DNA of 64,000 nucleotides from positions 1-64,000 of the forward strand of contig CAVPQY010000003.1 of NCBI GenBank assembly GCA_963707695.1, in the 5' to 3' direction. This stretch comes from JAOPZW01 sp963707695 (GTDB taxonomy: Bacteria; Actinomycetota; Thermoleophilia; Solirubrobacterales; Solirubrobacteraceae). The notes beneath the pieces were generated by a model, which saw only the letters and a program-made list of their open reading frames with translations, was not told where the DNA came from and ran no database searches. Shown piece by piece: positions 15,920 through 22,102 of the stretch. The position numbers and the translations under genes are program-made. Every line of letters begins with the position of its first letter. The stretch's first letter is position 1.

Positions 15920-17069
15920 CCGCCGAGCGCCGCTTCACGGCGGCGCCGGCGCAGGGTCCGGGCGGCCGCGACGGCGACGGCGCCCAGCAGCACCCAGGGG
16001 AGCGCGACGGCGACGGCGACGATGGCCACGCCGGCGACGACCTCGAGCACCCGCCGCGCGTCGTGCCAGGCGTCGCCGGGCGTCCACGGGCCGCCGGGGG
16101 CGGCCGCCGCGCCGCGGCGGCCGCTCGCGGTGACGGACAGGTCGACCGTGGCGTACCGCACGCGGCGCAGCAGCGTCGCCCGGGCCCGGTCCAGCCGCGC
16201 CGCGCGGGCGTCGGCGCGGGCCAGCCGCTCGCGCAGGCGCACGGCGTCGTCGCCGGTCGCGGTCGCGAGGGCGGCGACGAGCGCGCGGTGCTCGATGCGG
16301 GCGTCGCGCAGGCCGGACGTCGTGCGGTCGACCGCGCCCGTCAGGTCCTCGGTGGCCTGCTCGATCGAGCGGACGTGCGCGAGCCGGCTGAGGTCGGCCA
16401 CCGCCGCCCCCAGCCGCCCGGCCGGGACGCGCAGGACGAACGTCGCAGAGCCGGCCCCACCGCCCTGGTGCAGCTGCGAGGACGCGACGAAGCCGCCCGC
16501 GCGCTGCGTCGCGCGGACCACGCCGTCGGTCACGGAGCCGAAGCGCCCGGACGTCGTGCCGAGCTCGAGGCGCGTCGAGCGCTCGACGCGGCGCCCGGGG
16601 GCGAGCGCGTCGCCGGCCACGGGTGGCGCGGCCGGCGTCGCGGCGCCCGCACCGGCGGCACCGGTGGCGCCCTCGCCGCCCCCGCCCGAGTCCGAGCGGC
16701 TCAGCGCCGATGACGGGGCGTCGGCTCCGCCGCCGCCCGACCGCGCGCGGAGGCCCAGGCCGCCGGCGACGAGGAGCGCCGCGAGCAGCGCCGCGACGGG
16801 TGCGAGCGCGACGCGCCACGCGGGCCGGCGGCGGCGGCGCCCGGCCGCCGGCGCGGTCCGGGCCGCCCCGGGCCCCTCCGGCGCGAACCCGGCGGCGACG
16901 CGCTCGTCGAGCCGCGCGCGGAAGGCGGGCGTCGGGCGGGGCGCGGCGGCCCGCACGCCGTCCACCAGGCCGACGAGCTGCGGGTCGCCCCGGCGGCCCC
17001 GGCCAGCGCGGCGTCGAGCGCCGCGAGGTCGGCGACGGCGGCCGGGTGCAGGACGTCACGACGGCGCAT
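15916..17069 (-). CDS. DUF4349 membrane protein, frameshifted
   Basis: The main open part (15916-16965) encodes a single-pass protein: a basic segment, a membrane helix (about residues 50-70 of that part), a low-complexity Gly/Ala linker, a DUF4349 domain with heptad-like helices (DLTGAVDRTTSGLRDARIEHRAL...), and a second helix near the C-terminus. The true start appears to be the ATG at 17069: it has a GGGAGG ribosome site and overlaps the sigma-factor stop by 14 bp. The first 26 codons from there (MRRRDVLHPAAVADLAALDAALAGAA) lead into the wrong frame near 16985-16995, a C/G-run. One extra base there would join it to RGDPQLVGLVDGVR. This is either a real frameshift or a sequencing error. The gene lies directly downstream of an ECF sigma factor, so it may act like an anti-sigma factor. 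Confidence 0.75.
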
Positions 17070-17643
17070 GACAGGCCTCCCTGAGGCGGTGCAGGGCACG
17101 GTGCAGGCGCGTGCCCGCGTTCGAGGCGGAGATGCCGAGCACGGCGCCGATCTCGGCGTTGTCGAGCCCGGCGACGAACTTCAGCGCGACGAGCTCGCGG
17201 TCGCGCGGCGCCAGGCCGGCCAGCGCGGCGCGCACGGCGGCGCGGCGCACCGGGTCCGCCCCGTCGTCCGCGGCCGCGAGCGGGACGTCGGCGGGGTCGG
17301 CGACCAGCGCGGCGCCGCGCCTCCGGCGCCGCAGCTCGTCCAGGGCCGCGTTGCGCGCGATGCCGAACAGCCACTGCCGGGCGCTCCCGCGGCGCGGGTC
17401 GAAGCTGGCGAAGCGCCGGAAGGCGCGCTCGAACGAGACCGCCACCACCTCCTCCGCCGCCCCGCGGTCGCGGACCAGCGTGGCGACGTACGCGAAGAGG
17501 TCGTCGACCGTCTCGCGGTAGAGCGCCTCGAACGACGCCGGGGGCGGCGCGAGCCCCGCCGGCGGCGGGGAGGCCGCCGCGGTCGCGGGCGAGGCGGTGA
17601 GCGATCGCACACCGGCACTACGTCGCGGGCGGCGATCCGTCAC
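17056..17643 (-). CDS. ECF RNA polymerase sigma factor
   Basis: A 195-residue sigma-70 family factor. Region 2 spans about 40-105 (FEALYRETVDDLFAYVATLV, then ARQWLFGIARNAALDELRRRRR). Region 4 is at about 135-190 (LAPRDRELVALKFVAGLDNAEIGAVLGISASNAGTRLHRALHRLRE). The first 35 residues are Pro/Ala-rich. The GTG at 17643 overlaps the preceding TetR gene by 26 bp; a GTG at 17610 would avoid the overlap, and neither has a good ribosome site. The 3' end overlaps the DUF4349 gene by 14 bp, so the two are coupled and the membrane protein may control this sigma factor. Confidence 0.9.
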   Translation of the reverse strand: MTDRRPRRSAGVRSLTASPATAAASPPPAGLAPPPASFEALYRETVDDLFAYVATLVRDRGAAEEVVAVSFERAFRRFASFDPRRGSARQWLFGIARNAALDELRRRRRGAALVADPADVPLAAADDGADPVRRAAVRAALAGLAPRDRELVALKFVAGLDNAEIGAVLGISASNAGTRLHRALHRLREACHAPS

Positions 17644-18277
17644 GGGACGATCCTGCCGCGCCGGCGGGCTCGCCGGCGTTGGGCTCGACCCCGAGCGTGC
17701 GCGACCACACGACGTACAGCGCGTCGCGCGCGGCGTCGAGGTCGTCCCACTCGAGCAGCACGCGCGTGTTGAGGTCCAGCAGCGCGCGGACGACGTCCTC
17801 CCCCACGGGCGGCGTCGCCGCCCCCGGCACGTGCGCGCGGGCGCGCACGAGCTCCATCGACGAGCGCACGAGGAACGCGGAGAACGCCTCGGAGGCCCGT
17901 CCGACCTCGGGGTCGGCGTGCCGCGCCTCGTCGGCGGCCCGCAGCAGGGCGCCGTGCCGGCGGGCGAGCTCGACGGCCACGTCGAGCAGCTCGCGCAGCC
18001 CGCCCGCGTCGTCGACGGCCGACAGGTCCTCCGACGGCGCGATCTCGGCCGCCAGCCCGGCGGCCAGCTCCTCCAGGAGCGCGGCGACGACGTCGCCGCG
18101 CCCGTCGAAGTGGCGGTAGAAGGCGGTGCGCGCGAGGCCGGCCTGCGCCATGACCGCGTCGACGTTCAGCGCGGCGTAGCCGCCCCGCTCGAGCACGACG
18201 CCGGCGGCGGCGAGGATCCGCCGCCGCGCCTCGTCGCGCGGGACGCGCGCAGCCCGTCGTGACGGTGCTGTTGACAC
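17618..18277 (-). CDS. TetR-family transcriptional regulator
   Basis: A 219-residue regulator with an N-terminal helix-turn-helix (about 12-60: RRRILAAAGVVLERGGYAALNVDAVMAQAGLARTAFYRHF) and a helical ligand-binding domain. The start is a GTG at 18277; longer frames run into the divergent gene. It diverges from an SRPBCC gene, and the 73 bp between them holds two related palindromes built from TTGnnAC half-sites, which are likely its operators. The ligand is unknown; the SRPBCC neighbour suggests a hydrophobic molecule. Confidence 0.9.
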   Translation of the reverse strand: MSTAPSRRAARVPRDEARRRILAAAGVVLERGGYAALNVDAVMAQAGLARTAFYRHFDGRGDVVAALLEELAAGLAAEIAPSEDLSAVDDAGGLRELLDVAVELARRHGALLRAADEARHADPEVGRASEAFSAFLVRSSMELVRARAHVPGAATPPVGEDVVRALLDLNTRVLLEWDDLDAARDALYVVWSRTLGVEPNAGEPAGAAGSSRDGSPPAT

Positions 18278-18287
18278 GATGTCGCAA
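18271..18287. promoter_or_regulatory. Candidate TetR operator 1
   Basis: Imperfect 17-bp palindrome TTGnnAC-N3-GTnnCAA at the TetR start codon. It shares half-sites with the element at 18305-18323. Confidence 0.5.
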
Positions 18288-18304
18288 GCATGGCACGATC
18301 CTGC

Positions 18305-18323
18305 TTGAGACGCACTGTCACAA
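18305..18323. promoter_or_regulatory. Candidate TetR operator 2
   Basis: TTGnnAC-N5-GTnnCAA, the same half-sites as operator 1 with two more spacer bases, 27 bp before the SRPBCC gene. Confidence 0.45.
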
Positions 18324-18350
18324 GACCGCCGCTCCGACACGAGGAACGAG

Positions 18351-18767
18351 ATGCAGCCCGTCACCGTCAGCACCACCGTCGACCGGCCCCGGGAAGAGGT
18401 CTTCGCGTTCCTCGACGAGCTCGGCAACCACGAGGCCTTCACCGACCACTTCCTCAAGGACTGGACCGTCCTCGGCGCCGACCGCGCGCGCTTCCGCGCG
18501 CAGCGGGAGGTGCTCGAGCTCCAGGTCGTGGAGCGCACGGCCCCGGAGACGATCGTCGAGCGCACCGTCGGCGCGGGCGGCCGCCGCGTCACGCGCGGCA
18601 CCTATCACCTGACCGCCGAGGGCCCGGCGCGGACCGGCGTCCGCTTCGAGCTCGCCTTCGAGCAGGTGCCCCGTCGCGAGCGCCTGGTCGCGCCGCTCGT
18701 GCGGGCCTGGCTGCGGCGCGTCAACCAGCGCGCCATGGACCGCCTCAGGGAGGTCCTGGCCCCGTAG
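18351..18767 (+). CDS. SRPBCC-family protein
   Basis: A 138-residue START/polyketide-cyclase-like protein that should bind a hydrophobic ligand in a helix-grip cavity. Seen: the family opening VTVSTTVDRPREEVFAFLDELGN, a beta-sheet core, and a long C-terminal helix (PLVRAWLRRVNQRAMDRLREVL). The ATG has a GAGG ribosome site (ACGAGGAACGAG). It is divergent from the TetR gene and probably controlled by it. Its TAG stop forms part of the -10 box of the next gene. Substrate or function not predictable. Confidence 0.85.
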   Translation: MQPVTVSTTVDRPREEVFAFLDELGNHEAFTDHFLKDWTVLGADRARFRAQREVLELQVVERTAPETIVERTVGAGGRRVTRGTYHLTAEGPARTGVRFELAFEQVPRRERLVAPLVRAWLRRVNQRAMDRLREVLAP

Positions 18768-18770
18768 GCT
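18765..18770 (+). promoter_or_regulatory. -10 box made from the preceding stop codon
   Basis: TAGGCT lies 6 nt before the YbjQ-family ATG. Its first three bases are the SRPBCC stop codon. Confidence 0.45.
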
Positions 18771-18776
18771 CCGTCC

Positions 18777-19103
18777 ATGCTCATCTCGACCATGAACGAC
18801 CTGCCCGGGTACGAGATCGAGGAGGTGCTCGGCGAGGTGTTCGGGCTCACGGTCCGCTCGCGCAACGTCGGCTCGCAGATCGGCGCCTCGTTCAAGTCGC
18901 TCGTCGGCGGCGAGCTCAAGGGCATGACGAAGATGCTCGCCGAGGGGCGCGAGCACGCCACCCAGCGCCTCGTCGAGGAGGCGCAGTTCAAGGGCGCCAC
19001 GGCGATCGTCGCGTTCCGCTTCGACACGTCCGAGCTCGGCTCGACGTGGACGGAGATCTGCGCGTACGGCACCGCGGTCCGCGCACGGCCCGTCGCCGGC
19101 TAG
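18777..19103 (+). CDS. YbjQ/UPF0145 (DUF74) family protein
   Basis: A 108-residue heavy-metal-binding-domain-like protein of the YbjQ family, about the usual length. Seen: the opening STMNDLPGYEIEEVLGEVFG, the RSRNVGSQIGASFKSLVGGEL core and GATAIVAFRFDTSEL. Members form pentamers; the cellular role is not established. It starts 9 bp after the SRPBCC stop without a ribosome site, and a TAGGCT box suggests a leaderless transcript of its own. Confidence 0.9.
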   Translation: MLISTMNDLPGYEIEEVLGEVFGLTVRSRNVGSQIGASFKSLVGGELKGMTKMLAEGREHATQRLVEEAQFKGATAIVAFRFDTSELGSTWTEICAYGTAVRARPVAG

Positions 19104-19110
19104 CCGCTCC

Positions 19111-19129
19111 GGCCGCCTCGCCGGCGGCC
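19111..19129. terminator. Hairpin between convergent genes
   Basis: GGCCGCC, a five-base loop TCGCC, then GGCGGCC. It lies 7 bp after the YbjQ gene and 18 bp from the end of the convergent aldo/keto reductase, so it may serve both. Confidence 0.55.
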
Positions 19130-19147
19130 CACGGCCCCGCGGGACGG

Positions 19148-20119
19148 CTAGCCGGCGCCGCCGCCGACGTCGACGCCGTCCAGCGCCTCGTCGACGGCCT
19201 GGAGGACGTCGTCGGGGAGCTCGAGGCCGGAGGCGGCCGCGTTCTCGTGGACCTGCTCGGGCCGCGTCGCGCCGATGATGGCCGAGGCGACGTTCGGCTC
19301 GCGCAGCACCCAGGCGAGCGCGAGCCGGGCCATGCTGAGCCCCGCCTCGTCGGCGATCGGCCGCAGCCGCTGGACGGCCTCGAGCACGTCGTCGCGGAAG
19401 AACCCCGCGATGAAGCCGCCCATCTCCTCGCTGGCGGCGCGCGTGCCCTCGGGCGGGTCCTCGCCGGGGCGGTACTTGCCCGTGAGCACGCCCTGGGCCA
19501 GCGGCGACCAGACGACCTGCGAGATGCCGTGCTGGCGGCAGACGTCGAGCACGCCGTTGCGCTCGATCGACCGCCACAGCAGCGAGTACTGCGGCTGGCT
19601 GGAGACGGGCTTCTCCCACCCGTGCTCGTCGGCGAGCGCCACGGCCGCGTCGATCTGCTCCGCCGTCCACTCCGAGAAGCCCCAGTAGCGCGCCTTGCCG
19701 GCGCGGACGGCCTCCGACAGGGCGGCGACGGTCTCGTCCAGCGGGGTGCGCTCGTCGTAGCGATGGCACTGGTAGAGGTCGACGTGGCTCGTGCGCAGCC
19801 GCGCCAGCGACGCGTCGAGCTGCTTGTGGATCTGCGCGGCCGAGAGCCCGCGGTCGGTCTCCGACATCGGGAAGTAGACCTTCGTCGCCAGCACGTAGCT
19901 GTCGCGGTCGAAGTCGGAGAGGATCTCCCCCCAGGCCTCCTCGGACGCGCCGCGGCCGTAGACGTTGGCGGTGTCGAAGAACGTGATGCCCGCGTCGAAG
20001 GCGGCGCGCGTGCACGCCTCGGTCTGCTCGCGCCCCACCCCGCCCGAGTAGGTCAGCCAGGAGCCGAGGGACACCTCGGAGACCTCCAGGTCGCTGTCGC
20101 CCAGCTGCCGGTAGCGCAT
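19148..20119 (-). CDS. Aldo/keto reductase
   Basis: A 323-residue NADPH-dependent oxidoreductase of the AKR superfamily, closest in style to the Kv-beta/YghZ-like branch. Seen: MRYRQLGDSDLEVSEVSLG at the start, FFDTANVYG (catalytic Asp and Tyr), LATKVYF (Lys), DLYQCHRYD (His), the loop SPLAQGVLTGKYRPG and a C-terminal IIGATRPEQV cofactor motif. The ATG at 20119 begins directly with the first strand. It diverges from the ABC1-like gene. The physiological carbonyl substrate is unknown. Confidence 0.93.
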   Translation of the reverse strand: MRYRQLGDSDLEVSEVSLGSWLTYSGGVGREQTEACTRAAFDAGITFFDTANVYGRGASEEAWGEILSDFDRDSYVLATKVYFPMSETDRGLSAAQIHKQLDASLARLRTSHVDLYQCHRYDERTPLDETVAALSEAVRAGKARYWGFSEWTAEQIDAAVALADEHGWEKPVSSQPQYSLLWRSIERNGVLDVCRQHGISQVVWSPLAQGVLTGKYRPGEDPPEGTRAASEEMGGFIAGFFRDDVLEAVQRLRPIADEAGLSMARLALAWVLREPNVASAIIGATRPEQVHENAAASGLELPDDVLQAVDEALDGVDVGGGAG

Positions 20120-20207
20120 GACGACCGGCCTACCCCGCAGGCGCGCCCTCCACCGCGTCCGACCCCGGGCGGTTCGGCGGCCGCGCCCTGGGGGATCACC
20201 GCCGCCG

Positions 20208-21401
20208 ATGGCCGCCCGCGACCTGACCGCCGACGAGCGCCGCCTGCGCGACGCGCTCCTGCGCGCGGCCGATCTCGTGGCGGCCACGACGACGACCCGC
20301 GTCGCGCTCCAGGGCCTGGCCTCGGCGGTCGACCTCGACGTCGTGCCCGACGAGCTGCGCGAGCCGGTGGCGGCGCGGTTGGCGGCCGCCGGCGAGCCGG
20401 AGCCGCTCGGTGCCAAGGAGGTCCACCGGCGCCTGCGCGGCGCCTGGGGACGCCCGGCGGGCAAGGTGCTCGACGACCTCGACGACGACCCGGCCGCGGT
20501 CACGCCCGCCGCCCAGGTGCACCGGGGCGTCCTCGACGGCGCCGCCGTCGCCGTCAAGGTCCGGCGCGCCGGCGTCGCCGAGGCCCTGCGCGGCGACCTC
20601 GCGCTCGCCGACGCCGTCGCGCCCCTGTTCGCGGGGCTCGTGCCGGCCGCGGACGTCGGGGCGCTGGCCCGCGAGGTCCGCGAGCGCGCCCTCGACGAGC
20701 TCGACTTCGAGCACGAGGCGGGCGTGCAGCGGACGGTCGCCCGCGCGCTGCGCCGCCACCCCGACCTCGTGGTGCCCCTGCCGCACACGGCGCTCAGCCG
20801 CGAGGACGTGCTCGTGGCCGACTGGGTCGACGGGACGCCCGTGCGCGACCTGGCCGGCGCGCCCGACGCGGACCGCCGCCGCGTCGCCGAGCTCACCGTC
20901 CGCTTCTTCCTGGGCGGCGCCCGGCTCGGCACCGTCCACGCCGACGCGCACCCCGACGACGTCCTGCTCCTGGACGACGGCCGCGTGGCCGTGCTCGACT
21001 TCGGCGCGAGTGCCCGCGTCGACCCCGGACGCGCCGACCAGGCCGCCGACCTGCTCGAGGCGCTGGCCGGCGACGACGCGGCCGGGGTCGGCGCGGCGCT
21101 CGAGGCGCTGGGATGGCTCGCCGCGGCCGACGGCCCCGCCGCGCACCGCCTCGGGCGCGAGGTCCTCGGGGAGCTGCTGGAGCCCTCAGCCCTCCTCGAC
21201 GCGGACGCGCTGCGCGCGACCGCGGACCGCGGGCTGCGGCGACTGCGGCACGGCCTCGCCCTCGCCGGCCGCTCGCCGGTCCCGGCGCCCGACCTCTGGC
21301 CGCTGCGCGGGACGGGAGCCCTCGGGCTGCTGCTCGCGCGACTCGGGGTCCGCGCCGACTGGGTCGGGCTCGCCCTCGCCGCCCTGCGCGAGGGCCCCTG
21401 A
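20208..21401 (+). CDS. ABC1/UbiB-family atypical kinase-like protein
   Basis: A 397-residue protein of the ABC1/AarF/UbiB superfamily. Seen: an N-terminal helical segment with PLGAKEVHRRL in place of the usual KxGQ motif, the ATP-lysine strand AAVAVKVRR (K117), a catalytic-loop region HADAHPDD (244-251) and DFGA (264). The family consensus is HxDxHPGN; here the magnesium-binding asparagine is aspartate and the glycine is also aspartate. Activity is therefore uncertain. The ATG at 20208 has a GGGGGA ribosome site. Its last 216 bp lie antisense to the GIY-YIG gene. UbiB proteins support quinone or lipid metabolism; no quinone gene is adjacent. Confidence 0.85.
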   Translation: MAARDLTADERRLRDALLRAADLVAATTTTRVALQGLASAVDLDVVPDELREPVAARLAAAGEPEPLGAKEVHRRLRGAWGRPAGKVLDDLDDDPAAVTPAAQVHRGVLDGAAVAVKVRRAGVAEALRGDLALADAVAPLFAGLVPAADVGALAREVRERALDELDFEHEAGVQRTVARALRRHPDLVVPLPHTALSREDVLVADWVDGTPVRDLAGAPDADRRRVAELTVRFFLGGARLGTVHADAHPDDVLLLDDGRVAVLDFGASARVDPGRADQAADLLEALAGDDAAGVGAALEALGWLAAADGPAAHRLGREVLGELLEPSALLDADALRATADRGLRRLRHGLALAGRSPVPAPDLWPLRGTGALGLLLARLGVRADWVGLALAALREGP

Positions 21402-21662
21402 GGGCGCGACCCCGGCGACCAGGGCGAGCTTCGCCTGGCGGTCCAGGCGCTTGACGAGCACCTCGACGCGCCGGGCCGCGCTGCGCGTGGGCTGGGGCAG
21501 GACGAGCGCGAGCTGCACCGGCAGGCGGCTGCGGGTGTAGCGGCTCGCCCGCCCGGCGGCGTGCGCGGCCAGGCGCCGGTCGAGGTCCGCGGTCCAGCCG
21601 CAGTACAGCGACCCGTCCGCGCAGCGCAGGAGGTAGACGCACGGGCGCTCGGCGTCGCTCAT
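21186..21662 (-). CDS. GIY-YIG nuclease-superfamily protein
   Basis: A 158-residue frame whose first 85 residues are a GIY-YIG domain of the UPF0213/YhbQ type: CVYLLRCADGSLYCGWTADLDRRLAAHAAG, then RYTRSRLPVQL and a conserved helix. The usual family length is about 80-110. The extra C-terminal 70 residues are low-complexity and lie antisense to the 3' end of the ABC1-like gene, because no stop occurs before 21186. The start overlaps the NYN gene stop as ATGA, with a GGAGGG ribosome site. Confidence 0.8.
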   Translation of the reverse strand: MSDAERPCVYLLRCADGSLYCGWTADLDRRLAAHAAGRASRYTRSRLPVQLALVLPQPTRSAARRVEVLVKRLDRQAKLALVAGVAPSGALAQGGEGEPDPVGADPESREQQPEGSRPAQRPEVGRRDRRAAGEGEAVPQSPQPAVRGRAQRVRVEEG

Positions 21663-22045
21663 CCGCCCTCCCGCGCCTCGAGCTCCGTGCGGAAGGCCCC
21701 GGCGCCCGTCGCCGTGGCGCCGAGCGCGCGGGCCCGGGCGGCGAGCGCGGCGTCGGAGGTCACGACGAGCAGGCCGGCCGGGTCGGGGTCGGCGGCGACG
21801 AGCGCCGCCAGGTCGTCGTCCGCGGCGTCGCGCCCGCGTCGTGAGGCGAAGCGCACGTCGGCGCGTCGCAGCGCCGGCAGCGCGACCGGGGCCCCGTCGA
21901 AGACGGCGATCAGCGTGTGGTCGCCGGCCACGGCGTAGGCGTCCAGCGCCCCGGCGAGCCGCGCCACCGCGGCCGGCCGGTCGCGCCACCAGCCGTCGGG
22001 CCGGGCCCCGAGGACGTTGCTCCCGTCGACGAGCAGGCGGGCCAC
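21659..22045 (-). CDS. NYN/PIN-like RNase (YacP type)
   Basis: A 128-residue NYN-domain protein. The three acidic patches of the PIN-like fold are visible: LLVDGSNVLG at the N-terminus, IAVFDGAP, and DPDPAGLLVVTSDAAL. YacP-like proteins are RNases linked to rRNA/tRNA processing. It is translationally coupled (ATGA) to the GIY-YIG gene, so both may process nucleic acid, but a shared pathway is not shown. Confidence 0.85.
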   Translation of the reverse strand: MARLLVDGSNVLGARPDGWWRDRPAAVARLAGALDAYAVAGDHTLIAVFDGAPVALPALRRADVRFASRRGRDAADDDLAALVAADPDPAGLLVVTSDAALAARARALGATATGAGAFRTELEAREGG

Positions 22046-22102
22046 GACGCTGGGACCGGTCGCCGGCTAGGCCCCCGGGGCGGGCGCCGGGCGCACCGGG
22101 CC

